From: Falsiroseomonas sp041690465
GTDB lineage: Bacteria > Pseudomonadota > Alphaproteobacteria > Acetobacterales > Acetobacteraceae
NCBI RefSeq assembly: GCF_041690465.1
Contig: NZ_JAWLHG010000004.1
Location: 186,001-250,000 of the forward strand
Direction: 5' to 3'
DNA: 64,000 nt
Numbering within the stretch: the first letter of the stretch is position 1; every line of letters begins with the position of its first letter. The notes beneath the pieces are model-generated. The model saw only the letters and a list, made by a program, of their open reading frames with translations, had not been told where the DNA came from and did not search any database. The position numbers and the translations under genes were made by a program. This document shows, piece after piece, positions 17,131 through 25,437 of the stretch.

Positions 17131-18066
17131 TCAGGCCGCCCGCGCCAGCGCCAAGCCCGGCGCCGCATGGCCCTGCGCCAGCCAGCGGGCACACTCCTCG
17201 CCGAGCTTCGCATGGGCAATCTGCTCGTAGCGATGGTTGTCCTGCGCGGTCAGCACGTCGCGCCAGCGGCCATTGGTGCCCTTGTGCACGAAGGTGCCGG
17301 CGCCACCATCCCACAGTGCGCCGCCGAGCGGCACGCTCTTCGTGCCATGCGCCTTCATCCACTCGAAGCTGCAATGCCGCAGGATCGCCGGGAAGCGGGC
17401 CTCGTCGATGGGGATGTCGAGGAAGGCGGCGATGCGGCGGATCTGCCCGGGCAGGTCGGCCTTCAGCTCCGCGTAGTGGAGCAGCAGCATGTTCGGCAGG
17501 GCGCGGATCTCCCACCAGCTGCGGATGTTCTCCCAGAACGGCCAGAGCGGGTAGCCGTCGCCTTCCAGCCATTCCAGGAAATACTGCCGCACATCCGCCG
17601 ACGGGCGTGGGCAGGCCGGGCCGACGCGGCCGGGCGTGTCGTTCAGCAGCTCGTAGAGCATGTCGTTGGCGTGGAAGAAGTGGTTGTGCAGGCTCCACGC
17701 CACGTCACGGCCGTCACGCGCGATGTAGATGTACTTCGCCTTCGGCGAGTAGACCAGCGCGTCCACCGGCAGGTGGGTCTTGATGAAACGGCGATGCGTC
17801 TGCGCCTCCACGGCCGGCAGCTTCACCTCGGCGGACGGGACGCGGAGATCGAGCCAGGGCGACATCTCCGCCACCTCCAGCTCCTCGGCGCCGCCGAAGA
17901 TCAGCTGCGCGATGATCTGCTGCGTCCAGGTGGTGCCCGACTTCGCGTAGGTGCCGATGACGATGTCGTCGTCGCGGAACGCGAAGCGGTTCCAGATGGT
18001 GCTGTCCATGTGGTGGTTGTGGATCTCGCGCGTCTTGATCGGCCAGCCGGCCTCGTCGGTGTGCAT
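17131..18066 (-). CDS. Sulfotransferase domain protein
   Basis: A 311-aa PAPS-dependent sulfotransferase of the cytosolic (Sulfotransfer_1) type. The 5'-phosphosulfate loop is TYAKSGTTWTQQI; the catalytic His is in RRFIKTHLPVDAL. The 3'-phosphate binding part is YIYIARDGRDVAWSLHNHF, and the C-terminal motif KGTNGRWRDVLT replaces the usual KGxxGDWKN. ATG at 18066 has AGGGAAGGAAAG just upstream and is preferred over an in-frame ATG at 18096. Acceptor unknown; no PAPS synthesis genes are adjacent. Confidence 0.9.
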   Translation of the reverse strand: MHTDEAGWPIKTREIHNHHMDSTIWNRFAFRDDDIVIGTYAKSGTTWTQQIIAQLIFGGAEELEVAEMSPWLDLRVPSAEVKLPAVEAQTHRRFIKTHLPVDALVYSPKAKYIYIARDGRDVAWSLHNHFFHANDMLYELLNDTPGRVGPACPRPSADVRQYFLEWLEGDGYPLWPFWENIRSWWEIRALPNMLLLHYAELKADLPGQIRRIAAFLDIPIDEARFPAILRHCSFEWMKAHGTKSVPLGGALWDGGAGTFVHKGTNGRWRDVLTAQDNHRYEQIAHAKLGEECARWLAQGHAAPGLALARAA

Positions 18067-18224
18067 GGCTTTCCTTCCCTCCGCCGCGGCCGCCATCGGT
18101 CGCCGGCGCGGCGAGTGGATAGACCCGGGAGATTGCGCCGCTATGTCGCTGCGGGTTTCGTGTGTGACGGCACCTGCCGTGCTATAGGCGGCCCTCCGTC
18201 CGGAACAACGAAGCGAGAAGACCG

Positions 18225-19193
18225 ATGCTGCACCGCCGCACCCTGCTGACCCTGCCCGCCGCCGCAGCGCTCGCCACGCCCGGCCTCGCCCGCGCGCAGG
18301 GCGCCTGGCCGACGCGCCCGGTGCGGATGGTGGTGCCCTTCCCGCCCGGCGGCACCACCGACTTCATCGCCCGCCTGGTCGGCACCCGGCTCGGCACCGT
18401 GCTCGGCCAGACCTTCGTGATCGAGAACCGGGCCGGCGCCGGCGGCACCGTCGGCTCCGACCACGTTGCGAAGAGCCCGCCGGATGGCTACGCCTTCGTC
18501 GTCTCCAACATCGCCGCCCATGGCGTCGGGCCGAGCGTCTATCCGACCATGCCGTACGACAGCGTGCGGGACTTCACCCATGTCGCGCTGATGGCGGAGA
18601 TCCCCTCGGTGCTGGCGGTGAACGTCAACAGCCCGATCCGCACGCTGGCCGATTTCATCGCCGCGGCGAAGGCGCGTCCCGGCCAGATCACCGTCGCCTC
18701 GCCGGGCAACGGCACCTCGAGCCACGCCAAGCAGGAAATCCTGAAGCGCTCGGCGGGGATCGACACCATCCACGTGCCCTATCGCGGCAGCGGCCCGATG
18801 ATGAACGACGTCAGCGCCGGCCAAGTGGATGCGATGATCACCACGCTGGTCGAGGCCGGCCGCAACGAGCGTTTCCGCCTGCTCGCCGTCACCGCCGCGC
18901 AGCGTGTGCAGGGTTGGCCGAACGTGCCGACCTTCCCCGAGCTCGGCCATCCGGATCTCGTCGCCTCCACCTGGTTCGGCCTGTCGGGCCCCGCCGGCCT
19001 GCCGGAGCCGATCGTGACGAAGCTGAATGCCGAGGTGCTGGCCACCCTCGCCCATCCGGAGATCGCGCCGCGCCTAGTGGAGACCGGCTCCACCCCGCGC
19101 CGGATGAGCGCGGCCGAATACACCGCCTTCATCGCCAGCGAGGTGCAGCGCTGGGCGGAGGTGGTGCGGGCGGCCGGGATCCGGCTGGGGTAG
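18225..19193 (+). CDS. TctC/Bug-family periplasmic solute receptor
   Basis: A 322-aa extracytoplasmic receptor of the tripartite tricarboxylate transporter type. It has a signal peptide (LLTLPAAAALATPGLARAQ) and family motifs: PTRPVRMVVPFPPGGTTDF, GQTFVIENRAGAGGTVGSD, AKSPPDGYAFVVSN, and HVPYRGSGPMMNDVSAGQVD. Ligands are usually carboxylates. There are no TctA/TctB membrane genes beside it, as is common for the large orphan Bug sets of beta- and alphaproteobacteria. A -10-like TATAGG lies about 36 nt upstream. Confidence 0.92.
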   Translation: MLHRRTLLTLPAAAALATPGLARAQGAWPTRPVRMVVPFPPGGTTDFIARLVGTRLGTVLGQTFVIENRAGAGGTVGSDHVAKSPPDGYAFVVSNIAAHGVGPSVYPTMPYDSVRDFTHVALMAEIPSVLAVNVNSPIRTLADFIAAAKARPGQITVASPGNGTSSHAKQEILKRSAGIDTIHVPYRGSGPMMNDVSAGQVDAMITTLVEAGRNERFRLLAVTAAQRVQGWPNVPTFPELGHPDLVASTWFGLSGPAGLPEPIVTKLNAEVLATLAHPEIAPRLVETGSTPRRMSAAEYTAFIASEVQRWAEVVRAAGIRLG

Positions 19194-19195
19194 CC

Positions 19196-19369
19196 ATGGA
19201 GGAGAAGCCCGACCGCAAGCGCGATACCCCACCCCCGCCGCGGCCCGCCGAGGCCGCGCGCGCGGAGCGGGAGGCGCGGCTGGCGGCCGCGCTGCGCGCC
19301 AACCTGCGCAAGCGGAAGGCGCAGGCGCGCGCCAGGCAGGCACCAACCCGGAACGAGCCGAAGCCCTGA
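19196..19369 (+). CDS. Small, highly charged protein of unknown function
   Basis: A 57-aa protein starting 2 nt after the TctC stop. It is Lys/Arg/Glu/Ala-rich with a central helix (AARAEREARLAAALRANLRK) and a Pro-rich segment before it; no membrane segment or signal. The ATG is preceded by weak ribosome-binding sequence only. Short proteins of this composition are commonly found in related genomes, but no function is known to me. It could be translated by coupling to the receptor gene. Confidence 0.55.
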   Translation: MEEKPDRKRDTPPPPRPAEAARAEREARLAAALRANLRKRKAQARARQAPTRNEPKP

Positions 19370-19430
19370 TGGACGGCCCGGCCCCCTTCCGGTAACCCGC
19401 GGTCGCACGCGCTGCCCGAGGTTCCAAGCC

Positions 19431-19985
19431 ATGCCCATCATGCCCGACCACTGGATCCGCCGCATGGCGACGGAGCACGGCATGATCGAGCCCTTCGTCG
19501 AGAACCAGCGGCGGGAGGGCGTGATCTCCTACGGCCTGTCCTCCTACGGCTACGACGCCAGGCTGGCCGACGAATTCAAGATCTTCACCAACGTGGACAA
19601 CGCGCTGGTGGACCCGAAGGCGTTCAGCGACCAGAGCTTCGTCACCCGCAAGGGCGAGACCTGCATCATCCCGCCCAATTCCTTCCTGCTCTGCCACACG
19701 GTCGAGTATTTCCGCATCCCGCGCGACGTGCTGGTGATCTGCCTCGGCAAGTCCACCTATGCGCGCTGCGGCCTGATCGTGAACGTCACCCCGCTGGAGC
19801 CGGAATGGGAAGGCCAGGTGACCATCGAGATCAGCAACACCACGCCGCTGCCGGCCCGTATCTACGCCAATGAGGGCATCTGCCAGTTCCTGTTCCTGCA
19901 GGGTGCGGGCGAGCCGGAAGTGAGCTACGCCGACCGCAAGGGCAAGTACATGCGCCAGCGCGGCGTCGCGCTGCCGAAGCTCTGA
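19431..19985 (+). CDS. dcd: dCTP deaminase
   Basis: A 184-aa enzyme converting dCTP to dUTP for thymidylate synthesis; a homotrimer of the dUTPase fold. Family motifs: LSSYGYDARLADEFKIFTNV, IPPNSFLLCHTVEYFRIPRD, CLGKSTYARCGLIVNVTPLE, and WEGQVTIEISNTTPLPARIY, which contains the catalytic Glu. NEGICQFLFLQG and SYADRKGKYMRQ complete it. Length is normal. murA begins 4 nt downstream, so the two are probably co-transcribed. Confidence 0.96.
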   Translation: MPIMPDHWIRRMATEHGMIEPFVENQRREGVISYGLSSYGYDARLADEFKIFTNVDNALVDPKAFSDQSFVTRKGETCIIPPNSFLLCHTVEYFRIPRDVLVICLGKSTYARCGLIVNVTPLEPEWEGQVTIEISNTTPLPARIYANEGICQFLFLQGAGEPEVSYADRKGKYMRQRGVALPKL

Positions 19986-19989
19986 CGCC

Positions 19990-21252
19990 ATGGACCGCAT
20001 CGTCATCCGCGGCGGCCGGCCGCTCAACGGCACCATCCCGATCAGCGGCGCGAAAAACGCGGCGCTGCCGCTGATGACCGCCGCGCTGCTCTCCGACGGG
20101 CCGCTGGTGCTGGAGAACGCGCCGGACCTCGCCGACATCGCCACCATGCGCGCGCTGCTGGAACAGCACGGGCTTTCGGTGGAGCACGACAAGGCGACGC
20201 GGCGCCTGACGCTTTCGGGTGCCGCGACCAGCCTGGAGGCGCCCTACGACATCGTCCGCAAGATGCGCGCGAGCGTGCTGGTGATGGGGCCGCTCGTCGC
20301 CCGCTTCGGCGAGGCGCGGGTCAGCCTGCCCGGCGGCTGCGCCATCGGCACGCGGCCGGTGGACCTGCACATCAAGGGGCTGGAGCAGATGGGCGCTGTC
20401 TTCGACCTCGAAGGCGGCTACATGCATGCCAAGGCGCCGCCCGGCGGGCTGCGCGGCGCGCGCATCATCTTCCCGCAGGTGAGCGTCGGCGCCACCGAGA
20501 ACCTGCTGATGGCCGCGACGCTGGCCGATGGCGTGACCGAGCTGGTGAATGCCGCGCAGGAGCCGGAGATCGGCGACCTGGCCATGTGCCTGATGCGCAT
20601 GGGCGCGCGCATCGAGGGCATCGGCACCGCGAAACTCACCGTGGAGGGCGTGAAGCGCCTTGGCGGCGCGACGCATCCGGTGATCCCGGACCGCATCGAG
20701 GCCGGCACCTTCGCCTGCGCCGCGGCGATCACCGGCGGCAGCGTGAAGCTGGAAGGCGCGCGGCTGGTCGATCTCGGCGCGGTGGCACGCGTGCTGCGCG
20801 ATGCCGGCGTGGACGTGGCGGAGCGGCATGACGGGCTGCAGGTGACGCGGCTCAACGGGTTGCACGGCACCGATGTGATGACCGAGCCCTTCCCCGGCTT
20901 CGCCACCGACATGCAGGCGCAGTTCATGGCGCTGATGTGCGTGGCCGATGGTGCCGCGATGATCACCGAGACGATCTTCGAGAACCGCTTCATGCACGTG
21001 CCGGAGCTGATGCGCATGGGCGCGCGCATCAAGTATCACGGCCAGAGCGCCATCGTGCGCGGCGTGCCGAAACTCTCGGGCGCGCCGGTGATGGCGACCG
21101 ACCTGCGCGCTTCCGTCTCGCTGATCCTGGCGGGGCTGGCGGCGCAGGGCGAGACCATCGTCAACCGTGTCTACCACCTCGACCGCGGCTATGAGGCGGT
21201 GGAGCGGAAGCTGGCGGCTGTGGGCGCGCAGATCGAGAGAGTAGGCGGGTAG
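19990..21252 (+). CDS. murA: UDP-N-acetylglucosamine 1-carboxyvinyltransferase
   Basis: A 420-aa cytoplasmic enzyme that transfers enolpyruvate from PEP to UDP-GlcNAc, the first committed step of peptidoglycan synthesis. K22 and N23 (SGAKNAALPLM) and the fosfomycin-sensitive C117 (LPGGCAIGTRPVDLHIKG) are present. ATNLLMAA-type (ATENLLMAATLADG), FPGFATDMQAQFMAL and DLRASVSLILAGLAA are typical. It follows dcd closely. Confidence 0.97.
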   Translation: MDRIVIRGGRPLNGTIPISGAKNAALPLMTAALLSDGPLVLENAPDLADIATMRALLEQHGLSVEHDKATRRLTLSGAATSLEAPYDIVRKMRASVLVMGPLVARFGEARVSLPGGCAIGTRPVDLHIKGLEQMGAVFDLEGGYMHAKAPPGGLRGARIIFPQVSVGATENLLMAATLADGVTELVNAAQEPEIGDLAMCLMRMGARIEGIGTAKLTVEGVKRLGGATHPVIPDRIEAGTFACAAAITGGSVKLEGARLVDLGAVARVLRDAGVDVAERHDGLQVTRLNGLHGTDVMTEPFPGFATDMQAQFMALMCVADGAAMITETIFENRFMHVPELMRMGARIKYHGQSAIVRGVPKLSGAPVMATDLRASVSLILAGLAAQGETIVNRVYHLDRGYEAVERKLAAVGAQIERVGG

Positions 21253-21352
21253 GCGCCCGGCCGGTCGGGGGGCAACCGCGCCCGGCATCGCGTGTTCCGT
21301 CCGTGCATGGTTCCGTGGGCAGTCGTCGTCCGCGGCGATGACGGAGGCGCGA

Positions 21353-22501
21353 ATGGCCGGAGCGAACCCCATGAACCCTTGGCTGTACTGGGGCCGTATC
21401 GTGCTGTACGCGGCTGCAGCTGCGGGCGTCGTGGTCACGGTCCTGCCGGAGCTCGACACCAACGCGTGGTGGGTCAGGCTGCTCGACTTCCCGCGCATGC
21501 AGTTCCTGATCAGCCTGGCTGTACTGCTCGTCCTGCTACTCGCGCTGCCCGGGCGCTTCCGGGTTGGAAGCCTCGTCGCCTCGCTCGCGGCCCTGGTCTG
21601 CATGACCTGGCAGGCCGTCGTGCTGTTCCCCTATTCCTCCCTGGAGCGTCCGGAGATGCTGGCAGCCGCGCCGGGCTGCCCGGAGGCCAACCGTCTGCGG
21701 ATCGTGGCCGTCAACGTGCAGATGACAAACGAGAACGCCGAGCGGCTCTTCGCCATGCTGCGGGAGGCCGATCCGCACCTGATCCTGCTGCAGGAGACCG
21801 ATGCCTGGTGGGACGAGCGCCTGCAGGCATTGGAGGACCGCTGGCCGTACAGCGCCGAGCACATCACGCAGAACTACTTCGGGATGCACATCCTGTCGCA
21901 GTACCCGCTGATCGACTCCGAGGTGCATTTCCTGACGAACTCGCGCAACCCGTCCATCTTCACCAGCGTCGAACTGCCCGCCGGCCAGGCCATCCGCTTC
22001 TACGGCGTGCACCCGCGGCCGCCCCTGCCGGGACAGAGTTCGGCGGAGCGTGACGGCCAGTTGCTCGCCGCCGCCCTTGCGATCCGGCAGGACGCGGCGC
22101 CGTCGGTGATGGCGGGCGACTTCAACGCGGTGCCTTGGGAAGACGTCATGCAGCAGACGGAGCGCGTGGCGGGGCTCCTGGCACCGCGAATCGGCCGCGG
22201 CTGGGTGCCGACCTACCGTACCGATTCTGTGGTCGTGACCTGGCCGCTGGACCACATTCTCGCTGGCCCGCACTTCACGCTGCACGGGCTGGAAACGCTG
22301 CCGAATTTCGGCTCGGACCACTATCCGATCGCCGCAGGGTTCTGCTTCGCCCCGGAGGGCCCCAGCGTGCAGGCCGCGCGGCAGATCGAGCCAGGTGACA
22401 TCGCTGCCGCGCGGCTGGCAGTCTCGGTGGCGCAGGGCGAGGCTGCGCAATCGCCGGAGCCGGCCGAGGGAAGCCAGACGCCGCAGCCCGGCCGGAGTTG
22501 A
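21353..22501 (+). CDS. Membrane-anchored endonuclease/exonuclease/phosphatase-family protein
   Basis: A 382-aa protein. Three hydrophobic segments fill the first ~95 residues (IVLYAAAAAGVVVTVLP, FLISLAVLLVLLLALPG, LVASLAALVCMTW). An EEP catalytic domain follows, probably facing the periplasm. Its motifs are IVAVNVQMTNENAERLF, ILLQETDAWWDERL, RFYGVHPRPPLPG, VMAGDFNAVPWEDVM, WPLDHILAG, and GSDHYPIAAGF. Members cleave phosphodiester or phosphoester bonds in nucleic acids, lipids or sugars. ATG 21353 has GGAGGCG upstream and is preferred to the ATG at 21338. Confidence 0.85.
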   Translation: MAGANPMNPWLYWGRIVLYAAAAAGVVVTVLPELDTNAWWVRLLDFPRMQFLISLAVLLVLLLALPGRFRVGSLVASLAALVCMTWQAVVLFPYSSLERPEMLAAAPGCPEANRLRIVAVNVQMTNENAERLFAMLREADPHLILLQETDAWWDERLQALEDRWPYSAEHITQNYFGMHILSQYPLIDSEVHFLTNSRNPSIFTSVELPAGQAIRFYGVHPRPPLPGQSSAERDGQLLAAALAIRQDAAPSVMAGDFNAVPWEDVMQQTERVAGLLAPRIGRGWVPTYRTDSVVVTWPLDHILAGPHFTLHGLETLPNFGSDHYPIAAGFCFAPEGPSVQAARQIEPGDIAAARLAVSVAQGEAAQSPEPAEGSQTPQPGRS

Positions 22502-22513
22502 CCCGCGCCCGGG

Positions 22514-23701
22514 TTAGCCGCGGAACATCGCCCCGCCATCCACGTCCACCACCGTGCCGTTCACGTAGCCGCCGCGCGGCGAGCAGAGGAAGGCGGCGAG
22601 GTCGGCGATCTCGCGCGGCTCGATGGCACGGCCGAAGGGCAGGCCGGTCAACGTCTCGGCCCAGCGTGCCTCGTCGCCGAACTGGGTCTTCGCGTTGGTG
22701 CGCGCCAGCGTCATCATGCGATCGGTGCGCGTCGCGGCGGGATTGATGCCGAACACGCGCACGCCACTTGCCACCGCCGCGCCGCCAAGCGCGGAGGTGA
22801 AGGCGATCAGCGCCGCATTCGCGGTGCAGCCGGCGATGTAGCCCATGCGCGGCGTGCGCCCGGCCATGCCGATGATGTTGCAGATCACGCCGGCCTTCCG
22901 CGCCTCCATCCCCGGCATGTAGAGCTGGCACATGTGGATGTAGCCGAGCAGCTTCAGGTCCCAGGCCTGCCGCCAGCGCGGCATCGGGATATCCATGAGC
23001 TTCCCGCCCGGGATGGCGCCGGCGTTGTTCACCAGGATGTCGGGCTCGGGATGCGCGGCGTGCAGGCGCTCCCGGCCCTCATCGGTGGCCAGGTCGGCGG
23101 CGAAGGTCTGCACGTTGACCTGCGCCTTGGCGCGCAGCCCATCCGCGGCGGCGGCAAGCTTCTCCGCATCACGCGAGACCAGGATCAGGTCGCAGCCGGC
23201 CTCGGCGAAGGATTCGGCGCAGGCAAGGCCGATGCCTTTCGACCCGCCGGTGATGAGGACGCGCTTGCCGGTCAGGGCGAAATCGAAAGCTGCCGATCTG
23301 AGCGGCGACACAGCCTGATCTTCCCGCATACCAGGCGACGCAGCCGTGCCAAACGCGCTGGCGGCAATCCGGCGTGCTTCGCGCATTACCGCTTCAGGAT
23401 CGCCGATGTACTGCTGCCAGATTTGCTTCTCGAGCTGACCTCCAGCAGACAAACCCTTCCCCGGGTACTCAGGATCGATGGCCGCGAAGTTTGCGAGCTT
23501 CATCGCGACGCCGTTCGGATTTCTGAATCTGTCTCCAGTTCGAATGCCTGTAAGCTGGCCCAGGCGATTCAATAGTGCAGACAACTCGATGACATCAACA
23601 TGCTCTGCCGGTGGCAGATGCCCGCGGTGCCGGACATAGAGCTCCAGCGCGAGTAGCAGTTCCTCCCGCGTCCATGCGGGGTTCGCCGGTGGCGAAGCCA
23701 T
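22514..23701 (-). CDS. Chimera: McrA/HNH-endonuclease N-terminal-like domain fused to an SDR oxidoreductase
   Basis: A 395-aa open frame in two unrelated parts. Residues 1-116 (WTREELLLALELYVRHRG, DRFRNPNGVAMKLANFAAID, PGKGLSAGGQLEKQIW) resemble the N-terminal domain of McrA-like HNH restriction endonucleases; no HNH nuclease follows. Residues ~139-395 are a short-chain dehydrogenase: TGGSKGIG at 151-158, LVNNAGAIPGGKL, Y288, and PRGGYVNGTVVDVDGGAMF. In the YxxxK motif the Lys position is C292. The start ATG lies 2 nt after the ThDP-enzyme stop. Codons 1-120 lie in a stretch of about 57% GC by hand count, far below the neighbours. An internal ATG at 23329 (codon 125) could serve the SDR alone. 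Confidence 0.75.
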   Translation of the reverse strand: MASPPANPAWTREELLLALELYVRHRGHLPPAEHVDVIELSALLNRLGQLTGIRTGDRFRNPNGVAMKLANFAAIDPEYPGKGLSAGGQLEKQIWQQYIGDPEAVMREARRIAASAFGTAASPGMREDQAVSPLRSAAFDFALTGKRVLITGGSKGIGLACAESFAEAGCDLILVSRDAEKLAAAADGLRAKAQVNVQTFAADLATDEGRERLHAAHPEPDILVNNAGAIPGGKLMDIPMPRWRQAWDLKLLGYIHMCQLYMPGMEARKAGVICNIIGMAGRTPRMGYIAGCTANAALIAFTSALGGAAVASGVRVFGINPAATRTDRMMTLARTNAKTQFGDEARWAETLTGLPFGRAIEPREIADLAAFLCSPRGGYVNGTVVDVDGGAMFRG

Positions 23702-23703
23702 GA

Positions 23704-25245
23704 TCAGATCTCCAGCTCGATCAGGAACGGGCCGTCCCGGTCGAAGCTCTGCTGCATCAGGTCGCCGCAGCCCTCCAGCGTCGTGGTCTTCGCCGCCTCC
23801 ACGCCCATGCCGTTCGCCAGCTTCACCCAGTCGAGGTCCGGGTTGCCGAGGTCCAGCATGTCCATCGCCGTGCGCCCCGGATTGGCGCCGACGCCCTGGT
23901 ACTCGCCCAGCAGGATCGCGTATTTGCGGTTGGAGAGCACCACCGTCGTCACCGGCAGCTTCTCGCGCGCCTGCGTCCACAGCCCCTGCAGGGTGTACAT
24001 CCCCGACCCGTCCGCCTGCAGGTTCACCACCCGCCTGCCGCCGGCGCCGATCGCCGCGCCGGTGGCCAGCGGGATGCCGCAGCCGATCGCGCCGCCGGTG
24101 ATCTGCAACCAATCGTGTGGTGGAGCGCAATGCGTCTCCTTGAAGAAGCCGCGTCCGAAGGAGACCGATTCGTCGGCCACCACCGCGTCCTCCGGCATCA
24201 GCGCGGCAAGGGTGCGCGCCAAGCCTTCCGGCGTCGGCGCGCCGCGCGCGACCTCGGGCCGCGGGCCGGCATCCGGCAGCGCCACCGGCGGCGCGCCGAG
24301 CTCCTCCGCCAGCGCGGTCAGCGCCTGGATCGGGTCGGCCTCGTAGCGCGTCAGCAGCAGGATGTCGGCATCCTCCCGGTGATGGCGGGAGGGTTTGCCG
24401 GGATAGGCGAAGAAGCCGACGGGCGCCTTGCTGTTGACCAGGATGAGGGTGCGGTAGGGCTTCAGCGCCTCGATCGCCAGATCCGCCGGATACGGCACGC
24501 GCTCCAGCGGCAGGCGGCCGCGGCCGCGTTCGGTGCGGCCGTTCGACATCTCGGCGAGCACCTTGGCGCCCGTCGCCTGCGCGATGCGCCAGGCCAGCGC
24601 CTGCGCCTCCGCGGTCAGGGCCAGGCCGCCCAGCAGGATCAGCACGTCCTTCCGCTCGCGCAGCGCGCGGGCGGCGGTGTGGATCGCGTGCGGATCGGCC
24701 TGCGGCGCGGCGGGCACCGGCAGCGGCGCGGCGGGGCCACCCGGCGCCTCGTCCCAGCAGGTGTCGGACGGCAGGATGAGGGTGGCGATCTGCCCGGGCG
24801 AGGTGCGTGCCGCCTGCACCGCCACCGCGGCGTCGCGCGCCACATCCTCGGCGCGCTGCGCCGTGCGCGTCCAGGCCGAGACGCCGCGGGCCCAGCCCTC
24901 GGTGTCGGCGGTCAGCTGCGCATCCAGCGGCCGATGGTAGGTCGCCTGGTCGCCGACGCAGTTGACGATACCGGCCCGCGCGCGGCGGGCGTTGTGCAGG
25001 TTGGCGAGCCCGTTCGCCAGGCCCGGCCCGCAATGCAGCAGCGTCGCCGCCGGCTTGCGCGCCATGCGCCAGTAGCCATCGGCCATGCCGGTGACGACGT
25101 TCTCCTGCAGCCCGAGCACGCAGCGCATGCCGGGGATGCGGTCCAGCGCTGCGACGAAGTGCATCTCGCTGGTGCCAGGATTGGCGAAACACACATCCAC
25201 GCCGGAGCCGAGCAGGGTGTGGACCAGACTTTCCGCGCCGTTCAC
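23704..25245 (-). CDS. Thiamine-diphosphate-dependent enzyme, acetolactate synthase large-subunit family
   Basis: 513 aa with the three-domain layout of the family. The N-terminal Pyr domain has ANPGTSEMHFV and the catalytic Glu E48 in GLQENVVTGMADGYWRM, then HCGPGLANGLANLHNARRA. The central domain has ILLGGLALTAEAQALAW. The C-terminal PP domain has GGAIGCGIPLATGAAIGAG and the ThDP/Mg motif ADGSGMYTLQGLW through VVLSNRKYAIL. It starts with GTG at 25245 with GGGAG upstream. It may be an acetolactate-synthase-like or benzoylformate-decarboxylase-like enzyme; the neighbouring SDR could act on its product. Confidence 0.85.
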   Translation of the reverse strand: MNGAESLVHTLLGSGVDVCFANPGTSEMHFVAALDRIPGMRCVLGLQENVVTGMADGYWRMARKPAATLLHCGPGLANGLANLHNARRARAGIVNCVGDQATYHRPLDAQLTADTEGWARGVSAWTRTAQRAEDVARDAAVAVQAARTSPGQIATLILPSDTCWDEAPGGPAAPLPVPAAPQADPHAIHTAARALRERKDVLILLGGLALTAEAQALAWRIAQATGAKVLAEMSNGRTERGRGRLPLERVPYPADLAIEALKPYRTLILVNSKAPVGFFAYPGKPSRHHREDADILLLTRYEADPIQALTALAEELGAPPVALPDAGPRPEVARGAPTPEGLARTLAALMPEDAVVADESVSFGRGFFKETHCAPPHDWLQITGGAIGCGIPLATGAAIGAGGRRVVNLQADGSGMYTLQGLWTQAREKLPVTTVVLSNRKYAILLGEYQGVGANPGRTAMDMLDLGNPDLDWVKLANGMGVEAAKTTTLEGCGDLMQQSFDRDGPFLIELEI

Positions 25246-25437
25246 GCGATCACTCCCGGAGGTCGAAGGGGCCCTGAAGCTGCGCGGCGACGCGATCCAC
25301 CGCAAGGCCCCCCCTGGCCGGAACGAAGTCGCAAGCGTCCGGTCCCGCCCTTTACGCTGGGTCATCTGCCGGTAATCCTGCGCCCGAGGCAGGGCGGGCT
25401 GCTGCGCGAGCGGGCATGCGGGCCTGACAACGGGGGG

